From Hydrocurvibacter sp036169815 (lineage in GTDB: Bacteria > Campylobacterota > Campylobacteria > Campylobacterales > Sulfurimonadaceae): a stretch of 13,086 bases of DNA. Under the pieces are notes generated by a model. The model saw only the letters and a program-made list of their open reading frames with translations. It was not told the origin of the DNA and ran no database searches. The first letter of the stretch is position 1, and every line of letters begins with the position of its first letter. Position numbers and translations under genes: made by a program. The DNA lies in contig JAVHOA010000067.1 of NCBI GenBank assembly GCA_036169815.1, forward strand, positions 1-13,086, read 5' to 3'. Of this stretch, positions 5,447 through 11,997 are shown piece after piece.

Positions 5447-6811
5447 ATGGCGTTATCTAGAAGAGATGCTATGAAATTTACTGGCTTGGCTGCTGTTACT
5501 GCAGCAGTGAGTGGTTACGCAAAAGATAATAAAGGCAAAATTAAAACAAAAGCTGCGGCGAAAGGTATTTTACTTTCACCAGCTCCAATTCCAGCAGCAA
5601 AAGGACCTCGTGTGCTCATCGTGGGTGCCGGACCTTCTGGTTTGACTATTGCGAAAAATGTGAAAAAAAACAATCCGAAAATTGATGTTGTTTTGATTGA
5701 TAAACGTTCTGTATTTATGTCAGGTTTCATTAGTAACTTGGTAGCAACAGGAATTTTACCATTAGAATATATTACACACGATTTCTTAGAGGGTGCACGC
5801 AATGGAAACTATACGTTCCTTCAAGCAACAGCCTATGAGATTGACCGTACATCTAAAGTTGTCTATACAAATGAAGGAACTATCAAGTATGACGTACTTG
5901 TACTTGCTCCAGGGATTGATTATGACTACTCAAAATGGACAAATGGTGATGTTGAACTCGAATCTGCTTTGAAAACAAAATTCCCAGGTGCATTTATTGC
6001 GGGAAGTGAAACACTCACACTTAAATCGAAAATCGAAAATTTAGAGGGTGGCGTTTTTGTTCAAACGGTTCCAGGAGGAAACTACCGTTGTTTACCTGGA
6101 CCATATGAAAGAAGCTGTTTAATCGCAGATTATATGAAACGCAATAAAATCAAAGGCAAAGTGCTTGTCTTAGATGAAAATGCAGATATCACAATCAAAG
6201 CGCAAGGTTTCCACTCGGCATTTGATACACTTTATAAAGATTATATTGAGTATGTGCCAAATACTGTGATTACAAAAATCGATCCAGACAAACAGATTAT
6301 CAGCACAGAAATGGACGGAGACCTTCATTTTGATGATGCAGCACTCTATACACATGTCCGTGGGAATAAAATCCTAGAAATCGCTGGTGTTGCAAAAGAT
6401 AGCGTATTTAATAAAGCGGAAGCAAATATTGATCCATTTACTTACCAAGTTATTGGTGATAAAAATGTATTTTGTACTGGTGACGTTCGTCCTATGGGAT
6501 TTTCTAAATCATCAAATACAGCAAATACTGAAGGTAAAATCGTTGCTAGGAATATTGTCAAATATCTTGCTGGCGAAGAACTTAGTAGAAAAAATTGGGC
6601 TTCTCCACTTACAGTTTGTTATTCAGCAGTTCAAGGCAAAGACTTACGTGCTATCTCTGTCCACGCAGAATATTCGTATGATGACGCTAAAAAATCATTT
6701 GGATTTGCAAATGCTGGAACAAGTGAAAAATGGGAAGGCAAAGAGGGCCTTGATGGCGGAAAAGGCCTTATCGAGTGGGGTAATGGAATGTATAGAGAGT
6801 TTTTCAACTAA
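5447..6811 (+). CDS. Tat-exported FAD flavoprotein of the flavocytochrome c sulfide dehydrogenase (FccB) family, atypical cysteines
   Basis: The protein has 454 residues. Ser-Arg-Arg-Asp at 4-7 and a hydrophobic stretch to about 23 form a Tat signal, so it should be exported folded with its cofactor. The FAD dinucleotide fold is V-L-I-V-G-A-G-P-S-G (56-65). The FccB-family block Y-R-C-L-P-G-P-Y-E-R-S-C is at 213-224, a second flavin-contacting motif V-F-C-T-G-D-V at 341-347, and L-T-V-C-Y-S at 388-393. In Allochromatium FccB, a Cys in Y-Y-T-C-Y-L-S-N binds FAD covalently; the matching site here is F-M-S-G-F-I-S-N (90-97) with Gly93. The FccB redox disulfide pairs the Cys of R-C-P-P-G-P-Y with a Cys in G-W-C-P-V-D; the first is kept (Cys215), the second is absent (about 320-330). 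Sulfide oxidation is therefore uncertain. A Rieske gene follows after 122 nt. Confidence 0.88.
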   Translation: MALSRRDAMKFTGLAAVTAAVSGYAKDNKGKIKTKAAAKGILLSPAPIPAAKGPRVLIVGAGPSGLTIAKNVKKNNPKIDVVLIDKRSVFMSGFISNLVATGILPLEYITHDFLEGARNGNYTFLQATAYEIDRTSKVVYTNEGTIKYDVLVLAPGIDYDYSKWTNGDVELESALKTKFPGAFIAGSETLTLKSKIENLEGGVFVQTVPGGNYRCLPGPYERSCLIADYMKRNKIKGKVLVLDENADITIKAQGFHSAFDTLYKDYIEYVPNTVITKIDPDKQIISTEMDGDLHFDDAALYTHVRGNKILEIAGVAKDSVFNKAEANIDPFTYQVIGDKNVFCTGDVRPMGFSKSSNTANTEGKIVARNIVKYLAGEELSRKNWASPLTVCYSAVQGKDLRAISVHAEYSYDDAKKSFGFANAGTSEKWEGKEGLDGGKGLIEWGNGMYREFFN

Positions 6812-6820
6812 AACTCTTTT

Positions 6821-6883
6821 CTTGCATGGAATTTTCCGTGCAAGACAAATTTAAAAAATCTAGGATGGTTTAAATTTGTCTTG
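6821..6883 (+). repeat. Overlapping hairpins between flavoprotein and Rieske genes
   Basis: Stem 1 pairs 6821-6831 with 6834-6844 (11 bp including one G-T wobble; the innermost pair may not close over a 2-nt loop). Stem 2 pairs 6841-6855 with 6869-6883 as a perfect 15-bp inverted repeat with a 13-nt loop. The bases CAAG at 6841-6844 belong to both, so the stems exclude each other at that point. No T-tract follows stem 2, so it is not an ordinary intrinsic terminator. It may set message stability or processing, or allow partial termination. Confidence 0.75.
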
Positions 6884-6933
6884 TGCACGTCTCAAGTCAT
6901 AAAAGAAGAGAACAAAGCAATAGGAATTTAAGA

Positions 6934-7662
6934 ATGGAACGTAGAAGTTTTTTAAAAATTATGGCGGCAGGTGCTACTATTGTAGCTATCAACCCTTCAC
7001 TCATTGGGCAAACGCTTTATGCTGCTGATGGACGCATGTTTAAAACATATGAAAAAGCGCAGATTGTAGATGCTGCGGGTGTGCCTATCAAGGCCTCTGC
7101 ATTAGAAAAAGAGATGACGTATATCTTTAACTATCCGTTTAACTCAACTCCTTGTATGCTTATCAATCTCCCTGAACCAACGCAGCAAGAGGTGAGTTTA
7201 AAATCAGAAATTGGTGAAGAGTACCTATGGAAAAGTGGTGTGGGACAAAAGCGTACCATTGTAGCATACAGTGCTATTTGTGCACACCAACTCACTCATC
7301 CAAATCCTAATGACAGTTTTATCAAGTATGTTCCAAAAGCAACTCCGACCATGGCGTATGAAAAAAGTGGTGTCATTGTTTGCTCTTCGCATCTCTCAGC
7401 GTACGATGCGGGAGCTGGAGCAAAAGTGTTATCAGGAGCTGCGTTACAGCCTTTAGCCGCGGTTGTTTTAGAAGTAGCGGATGATGATACAATCTGGGCA
7501 GTGGGTGTTTTGGGATCGGATAAATTTCAAGACTATTTCAAAGCGTTTAAGCCAGAGTTAAAATCATTTTATGGTGGGATTGCACAAGCAAAAACATTGG
7601 TCTCTATTTCGGCAAAAACAGTGACGCTTAGCGAATATTCTAAAGACATTATTCAATATTAA
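6934..7662 (+). CDS. Tat-exported Rieske-type 2Fe-2S protein
   Basis: The protein has 242 residues. E-R-R-S-F-L-K (2-8) followed by a hydrophobic stretch to about 30 is a near-consensus Tat signal, normal for Rieske proteins exported with their cluster. The span may be uncleaved and act as an anchor. The likely cluster ligands are Cys116-x-His118 (A-I-C-A-H-Q) and Cys150-x-x-His153 (V-C-S-S-H-L-S-A-Y-D). The S-x-Y-D and the later G-A-A-L-Q-P-L agree with the Rieske fold. The segment between the two ligand pairs is longer than usual (31 residues between His118 and Cys150), and the extra disulfide cysteines of bc1-type Rieske proteins are missing, as in some lower-potential relatives. The start at 6934 is chosen over a GTG at 6883 because AGGAA lies 7 nt upstream and the twin-arginine motif then sits at the N-terminus. 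No cytochrome b gene is nearby, so this is not part of a bc1 complex. Confidence 0.82.
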   Translation: MERRSFLKIMAAGATIVAINPSLIGQTLYAADGRMFKTYEKAQIVDAAGVPIKASALEKEMTYIFNYPFNSTPCMLINLPEPTQQEVSLKSEIGEEYLWKSGVGQKRTIVAYSAICAHQLTHPNPNDSFIKYVPKATPTMAYEKSGVIVCSSHLSAYDAGAGAKVLSGAALQPLAAVVLEVADDDTIWAVGVLGSDKFQDYFKAFKPELKSFYGGIAQAKTLVSISAKTVTLSEYSKDIIQY

Positions 7663-7672
7663 AAGGAACATT

Positions 7673-8086
7673 ATGAAAAAATTAGTTTCTGCGGTTGCAC
7701 TTACATCATTTTTAGTAGTTGCATCACATGCTGCACCAAAAGTGGATACACGTTTACAACTTATGAAAGATATGCGAACCATGATGGACGCAATGGAGCA
7801 AATCCAACGTGCTGGTTTGTATAGTTCTACAGATGAGATGAAAGTGGGTGTGAAAAAACTTCAAGGAACGCTCAAATCTTTAGAGAGTGAAGAGGTTAAA
7901 GCAATACTCCCAAAAGATCAGGTGTATGCATATAAATTTGCTCAAAAAACTGCGCAGATGCTTCGTATGTATTCTGATGATATGATAGTTTCTATTGAAG
8001 CTGGAAAAATGGATAATGCCCTAGATGATTACACGCAGTTGCTCAAACAGTGTACATCCTGCCATATCCGCATCCGTAACTGGTAA
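7673..8086 (+). CDS. Periplasmic monohaem cytochrome c, class II (c-556/c-prime-like)
   Basis: The protein has 137 residues with a Sec signal peptide (1-20, cleavage after S-H-A). The mature part looks all-helical. A single haem motif C-T-S-C-H (127-131) sits seven residues from the C-terminus, the layout of class II cytochromes with a four-helix bundle. The first mature helix is rich in methionine (Met31, 34, 37, 38, 41). One of these could be the sixth haem ligand, as in cytochrome c-556; this is inference. The gene starts 11 nt after the Rieske stop with an AGGA site, so the two are co-transcribed. It is the likely electron acceptor of the flavoprotein/Rieske pair. The FccA partner of classical flavocytochrome c is a class I-type cytochrome, so this partner is different. 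Confidence 0.85.
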   Translation: MKKLVSAVALTSFLVVASHAAPKVDTRLQLMKDMRTMMDAMEQIQRAGLYSSTDEMKVGVKKLQGTLKSLESEEVKAILPKDQVYAYKFAQKTAQMLRMYSDDMIVSIEAGKMDNALDDYTQLLKQCTSCHIRIRNW

Positions 8087-8099
8087 AAATACACGTAAA

Positions 8100-8135
8100 A
8101 CCTCCCAAAATACAGGGAGGTGCCTTTCTTTTTCA
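8100..8135. terminator. Bidirectional intrinsic terminator between the cytochrome c gene and ribA
   Basis: ACCTCCC (8100-8106) and GGGAGGT (8115-8121) form a 7-bp stem with an 8-nt loop. T-rich sequence follows on the + strand (8124-8133), and TTT then TTTTT follow on the - strand. It lies between convergent genes and can serve both. Confidence 0.8.
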
Positions 8136-8146
8136 TTGCTCTTTTT

Positions 8147-8710
8147 TTAGAGCATATGTCCCATCTCATCACGCTTTACATGTAAGTAATCTTCGTTATA
8201 TTTATTTGGCTTTATAATAATAGGCAAGCGCTCTACAATCTCTATATTTTGAAGGGAATGGATTTTAGCGGGGTTGTTGGTAAGCAGTTTAATTTTGTGA
8301 ATATTAAAATGGTTTAAAATAAAAGTTACAATCTCGTAGGTTCTTTCATCTGCTGCAAAACCAAGCTGATGATTTGCTTCTATTGTATTAAACCCTTGGT
8401 CTTGCAGAGCATACGCATTTATCTTATTTAAAAGACCGATATTTCTTCCCTCTTGGCGTAGATAGATCACCATACCGTGTTGCTCTTCTGCTATTTTAAG
8501 CGCTACTTCAAGCTGGTCTCTACAGTCACATTTCAAGCTTCCCATCGCATCTCCCGTGAGACACTCGGAGTGAATACGCACGATTGGAATCTCTGTGAGG
8601 GGTTCTTTATAGATAACAAGATGTTCTTTAATTCCCTCTTTAAATGCTTGGACTTTAAAATCTCCAAAACGAGAGGGAAGGTTTGCGATTTCAGATATAG
8701 TTATTTTCAT
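8147..8710 (-). CDS. ribA: GTP cyclohydrolase II
   Basis: This cytoplasmic enzyme opens GTP to 2,5-diamino-6-ribosylamino-pyrimidinone phosphate, the first step of riboflavin synthesis. It has 187 residues; the E. coli enzyme has 196. The core R-I-H-S-E-C-L-T-G-D-A-M-G-S-L-K-C-D-C (45-63) carries the three zinc cysteines Cys50, Cys61 and Cys63. The nucleotide-binding L-R-Q-E-G-R-N-I-G-L-L-N-K (84-96) follows. L-T-N-N-P-x-K is at 143-149. It stands alone and is not fused to the DHBP synthase domain (RibB) found in many bacterial RibBA proteins. It is divergent from hemB with only 65 bp between them. The start has only a weak ribosome binding site, but the N-terminus matches the family. Confidence 0.95.
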   Translation of the reverse strand: MKITISEIANLPSRFGDFKVQAFKEGIKEHLVIYKEPLTEIPIVRIHSECLTGDAMGSLKCDCRDQLEVALKIAEEQHGMVIYLRQEGRNIGLLNKINAYALQDQGFNTIEANHQLGFAADERTYEIVTFILNHFNIHKIKLLTNNPAKIHSLQNIEIVERLPIIIKPNKYNEDYLHVKRDEMGHML

Positions 8711-8721
8711 TCGTTTAATCT

Positions 8722-8750
8722 TTAAATAGATAAAATAAGATAAATATTAT
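8722..8750 (+). promoter_or_regulatory. Putative hemB promoter
   Basis: TTAAAT (8722-8727) and TATTAT (8745-8750) are 17 bp apart. The start near 8757 would give a leader of about 19 nt. Confidence 0.4.
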
Positions 8751-8773
8751 ATCTAATAATGATAAAGGCACAA
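8746..8773 (-). promoter_or_regulatory. Putative ribA promoter, overlapping the hemB promoter
   Basis: Read on the minus strand, TTGTGC (8773-8768) and TATAAT (8751-8746) are 16 bp apart. The -10 box overlaps the hemB -10 box almost fully, so the divergent genes may compete for RNA polymerase. Confidence 0.45.
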
Positions 8774-8775
8774 TT

Positions 8776-9750
8776 ATGTTTCAACGTTTCCGCCGTACAA
8801 GACTCAATCCAAAGCTTCGCAAACTCGTAAGAGAGACAAGCGTGAGTGTCAATGATTTTATTTATCCGCTTTTTGCACGCTCAGGGCAGGGAATCAAAAC
8901 AGAAGTTGCTTCCATGCCGGGTGTGTTTCAGATGAGTATCGATGAGATAGTCAAAGAGTGCCAAGAACTAAAATCCCTTGGAATCTATTCGATTATCTTA
9001 TTTGGAATTCCTGATATTAAGGACTCTGTTGGTTCAGATGCCCTCAGCGAAAATGGCATCATTGCACAGGCGGTTCGTGCTGTAAAAAAAGCACATCCTG
9101 AAATGTTTGTGGTCACAGATCTCTGCTTTTGTGAATACACCGATCACGGACATTGCGGTATCATCGATCATCTGCACGAAACTGTCGATAATGATGCAAC
9201 TTTAGAGATATCGGCTTCTCAAGTGCTCATACATGCAAAGGCAGGAGCCGATATGATTGCACCTTCTGGAATGATGGATGGCATCATCGAAACACTACGA
9301 ACAACTTTGGATGCAAATGGATATGAAAACTTGCCTATTATGAGTTATTCTACAAAATTTGCAAGCGGATACTATGGACCGTTTCGTGATGTGGCTGAGT
9401 CAACTCCCTCTTTTGGAGATCGTGCAAGCTACCAGATGGATCCTGCAAATCGTCGTGAAGCAATCGCCGAAAGTGTCGCTGATGAACACCAAGGTGCCGA
9501 TATTTTGATGGTAAAGCCAGCGCTTGCATACTTGGATATTATCCGTGATGTCAAAGAAAACACCTCGCTTCCTCTAGCGGTTTATAACGTAAGTGGAGAG
9601 TATGCAATGCTTAAATTTGCAGGGATGAACAATCTCATCGATTATGAGCGTGTCGTCATGGAAACGATGATTGCTTTTAAACGTGCTGGAGCGGATATTA
9701 TTATCTCTTACCATGCCAAAGAGGTTGCAAAATTTTTACAAGCAAAATAG
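8776..9750 (+). CDS. hemB: Delta-aminolevulinic acid dehydratase (porphobilinogen synthase)
   Basis: This enzyme joins two 5-aminolevulinate molecules to porphobilinogen in haem synthesis. It has 324 residues, a normal length. The zinc-type metal site is D-L-C-F-C-E-Y-T-D-H-G-H-C-G (115-128) with Cys117, Cys119 and Cys127. The two active-site lysines are Lys194 in S-Y-S-T-K-F-A-S and Lys247 in M-V-K-P-A. The phosphate- and substrate-side blocks Y-Y-G-P-F-R-D-V-A-E-S and Y-Q-M-D-P-A-N-R-R-E-A are also present. AAAGG lies 7 nt before the ATG. Haem supply fits a genome with many c-type cytochromes, but the genes around it are not a haem operon. Confidence 0.97.
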   Translation: MFQRFRRTRLNPKLRKLVRETSVSVNDFIYPLFARSGQGIKTEVASMPGVFQMSIDEIVKECQELKSLGIYSIILFGIPDIKDSVGSDALSENGIIAQAVRAVKKAHPEMFVVTDLCFCEYTDHGHCGIIDHLHETVDNDATLEISASQVLIHAKAGADMIAPSGMMDGIIETLRTTLDANGYENLPIMSYSTKFASGYYGPFRDVAESTPSFGDRASYQMDPANRREAIAESVADEHQGADILMVKPALAYLDIIRDVKENTSLPLAVYNVSGEYAMLKFAGMNNLIDYERVVMETMIAFKRAGADIIISYHAKEVAKFLQAK

Positions 9751-9815
9751 ACTTATCTTTCTTAAAGTTAGTCGGGAATACAATACAGACATTGAATTTT
9801 AAAGGAAATATTTAG

Positions 9816-10736
9816 ATGAGACATTTTTTGACGCTCAAAGATTTTACAAAAGAGGAAATTTTAGAGATTATAGATCTTGGGCTTGCAATAAAAAAAGATT
9901 TAAAAAATGGAATCCACAAGGATTATATGCCCAAAAAAACTTTGGCTATGATTTTTGAGAAAAGTTCGACGCGTACACGTGTAAGTTTTGAAACGGGTAT
10001 CTATCAGCTCGGTGGGCATGGACTCTTTTTATCAAATCGTGATATCCATTTAGGACGCGGTGAACCGGTTAAAGATACCGCACGCGTCATCTCAAGTATG
10101 TGCGATATGGTGATGATTCGCACATTCGAGCACTCTAAACTCGAAGAGTTTGCTTCATTTTCAAAAGTCCCTGTTATCAATGGCCTGACAGACTCCTACC
10201 ATCCAGTTCAACTCTTAGCAGATTATATGACTATGAAAGAGTATGGTGTGGCTGAGGGTGCAAAAGTTGCATATGTTGGAGATGGAAACAATATGACACA
10301 CTCTTGGCTCATGTTGGCTGCAAAACTTGGCTTTGAGCTACGCATTGCAACACCTGTTGGGTACGAAGTTGATTCGAAGATACTTGAGGATGCATATGCG
10401 ATGGCAAAAGTCAGCGGTGCAAAAATCTTTGTTTCCAATAATCCAAAAGAGGCGATTAAAGATGCAACTATTGTCACAACCGACACGTGGACATCCATGG
10501 GACAAGAGGATGAAAAAGAGGAGCGCATTAAAGTTTTTGCTGGGTATATGGTGGATGACTTGATGATGTGTTTAGCTGCAAAAGATGCGAAGTTTTTACA
10601 TTGTTTACCTGCGTATAGAGGCTTAGAAGTGAGTGAGTCAGTTTTTGAAGGGCATGCGAAAATTATTTTTGATGAAGCAGAAAACCGTTTACATGCACAA
10701 AAAGGGTTGATGGTTTGGCTTGATCGCCAAAGATAG
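9816..10736 (+). CDS. argF: Ornithine carbamoyltransferase
   Basis: The enzyme makes citrulline from ornithine and carbamoyl phosphate in arginine synthesis. It has 306 residues. Diagnostic motifs are S-T-R-T-R (51-55) for carbamoyl phosphate, H-P-V-Q (129-132), D-T-W-T-S-M-G-Q-E (223-231) for ornithine (the S-M-G motif separates it from aspartate carbamoyltransferase), and H-C-L-P-A (262-266) with the catalytic Cys. AAAGGA lies about 9 nt before the ATG. It sits 65 nt after hemB without a clear terminator, so read-through is possible. The next gene, a multihaem cytochrome, begins 26 nt after its stop. Confidence 0.96.
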   Translation: MRHFLTLKDFTKEEILEIIDLGLAIKKDLKNGIHKDYMPKKTLAMIFEKSSTRTRVSFETGIYQLGGHGLFLSNRDIHLGRGEPVKDTARVISSMCDMVMIRTFEHSKLEEFASFSKVPVINGLTDSYHPVQLLADYMTMKEYGVAEGAKVAYVGDGNNMTHSWLMLAAKLGFELRIATPVGYEVDSKILEDAYAMAKVSGAKIFVSNNPKEAIKDATIVTTDTWTSMGQEDEKEERIKVFAGYMVDDLMMCLAAKDAKFLHCLPAYRGLEVSESVFEGHAKIIFDEAENRLHAQKGLMVWLDRQR

Positions 10737-10762
10737 AATCATAATTAATAAAGGGGTTTTGT

Positions 10763-11950
10763 ATGAGAGTTTTGATTTTTGTATCGTTGTTTATTTCGTT
10801 TGTTTATGCAGCTGAAGTTGTTAAAGTAGCCCAGAAGTACCAAGATTCTTCAAAATGTCAGGCTTGCCACAGCCATCTTGTCAAAGATTGGCAACACTCA
10901 TGGCATGCGCGCTCTTATGAAAAAAATGATGAATATTTTCGTGCATCCTTAGAGTATGTGAGTAAAAAATCCCACAAAAGTCTCAATGCGGTAAAAGTTG
11001 AGTGCGCAACCTGCCACAACCCTCGCATCGCAGTTACAAGTACAAGCAAAGCTTATGAAATCGACGCTGTTTTAGGGCTGGATAAAAATTCAAAAGTAAA
11101 TAAAGCAGTCAATGATATCGCCATCAGTGAAGGAATTAATTGTGTTGTTTGTCACAACATTGATCAAATTCATGATAATCTTGATGCTTCAAAAAGAGGC
11201 ATGAATAGGGTGACTTGGCTCAAATCTGGAGTGATGAGTGGACCGTTTAATGATGCAACTTCCCCTTATCATAAAACAGAGGCAAGAGATTTTATGAATG
11301 AAAATCCAAACCAGCTCTGTTTTGTATGCCACGCAAATGATCATACAGTAAAAGGTGATACATTTACCAATATGCAAGCTGAATACAAAAATAGCGGTGA
11401 AACCTGTGTGAGTTGTCATATGGGCGCAAAAAAAGAGCTTTATGCTTCCACACTTAGAATTGATCATGGAAAACCAAAAGCACGTGCTATCAGAGGGCAT
11501 GAATTTAGTGGAGCGCACACTGCTTCAATGTGGAAAAATGCCCTACATGTAAGCGCAAAAAAAATGGGAAGCGAGTTACTTATTACTTTAAAAAATAATC
11601 TCCCACATAATCTCCCGAGTGGGTTTGGTTCACGCGAGATTTTAGTAGAGGTTGCATATACAAATGCCAATAAAGTGGTTTCACAAGAGAGTATTTCACT
11701 CAGTAGGCACTATCAAAATAAATACAAAAAACCAACGATTGTTCATATGGCCCAAACATCTTCACTAGATGAATCTGTCCCAGCAAAGGGTGAAAAAACA
11801 CTCAGGGTAAAACTAGATAGAAATGCGAATGGTGCGGTAGTTTCTGTTTCATATAGACTTGTCAATGACGAAGTAAGAGGTCTTTTGGATCTTAAAGAGC
11901 CAATCTGGTCTCAAAAAATGGCAATTTTTAAAGATGTTATCAAGTTCTAA
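10763..11950 (+). CDS. Periplasmic pentahaem cytochrome c, c554-like
   Basis: The protein has 395 residues with a Sec signal peptide (1-16, cleavage after V-Y-A). Five haem motifs are seen: C-Q-A-C-H (32-36), C-A-T-C-H (81-85), C-V-V-C-H (127-131), C-F-V-C-H (186-190) and C-V-S-C-H (215-219). The spaced histidines between them could give bis-His ligation. The first motif, followed by W-Q-H-S-W-H-A-R, recalls the cytochrome c554 family. From about 255 on there are no haem motifs and the sequence looks like a beta-rich domain, with L-P-H-N-L-P-S-G-F-G-S-R-E near 280-292 as a conserved-looking turn. An electron-transfer role in the periplasm is likely; no reductase activity can be assigned. It lies 26 nt downstream of argF with its own AAAGGGG site and has no redox neighbour within about 2.6 kb upstream. 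Confidence 0.88.
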   Translation: MRVLIFVSLFISFVYAAEVVKVAQKYQDSSKCQACHSHLVKDWQHSWHARSYEKNDEYFRASLEYVSKKSHKSLNAVKVECATCHNPRIAVTSTSKAYEIDAVLGLDKNSKVNKAVNDIAISEGINCVVCHNIDQIHDNLDASKRGMNRVTWLKSGVMSGPFNDATSPYHKTEARDFMNENPNQLCFVCHANDHTVKGDTFTNMQAEYKNSGETCVSCHMGAKKELYASTLRIDHGKPKARAIRGHEFSGAHTASMWKNALHVSAKKMGSELLITLKNNLPHNLPSGFGSREILVEVAYTNANKVVSQESISLSRHYQNKYKKPTIVHMAQTSSLDESVPAKGEKTLRVKLDRNANGAVVSVSYRLVNDEVRGLLDLKEPIWSQKMAIFKDVIKF

Positions 11951-11955
11951 AGCTA

Positions 11956-11989
11956 TTCCATGGAAGCATTTCAAAAGGCTACCATGGAA
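11956..11989. repeat. Inverted repeat between convergent cytochrome and trpS genes
   Basis: TTCCATGG (11956-11963) pairs with CCATGGAA (11982-11989). An inner AGC/GCT (11965-11967 and 11978-11980) extends it beyond one A-A mismatch. It lacks a good T-tract on either strand, so it may be a weak bidirectional terminator or a 3' stabiliser. Confidence 0.5.
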
Positions 11990-11997
11990 AGAAAAAA

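Noticed and set aside
6387..6854. 155-codon open frame overlapping the end of the flavoprotein gene
   Set aside because: It is a shifted frame of the well-supported flavoprotein; the translation is low in recognisable motifs, and no ribosome binding site precedes it.
8138..8153. Small GCTCT/AGAGC hairpin at the ribA stop codon
   Set aside because: The 5-bp stem overlaps the stop codon; the stronger bidirectional terminator at 8100-8135 explains transcript ends better.
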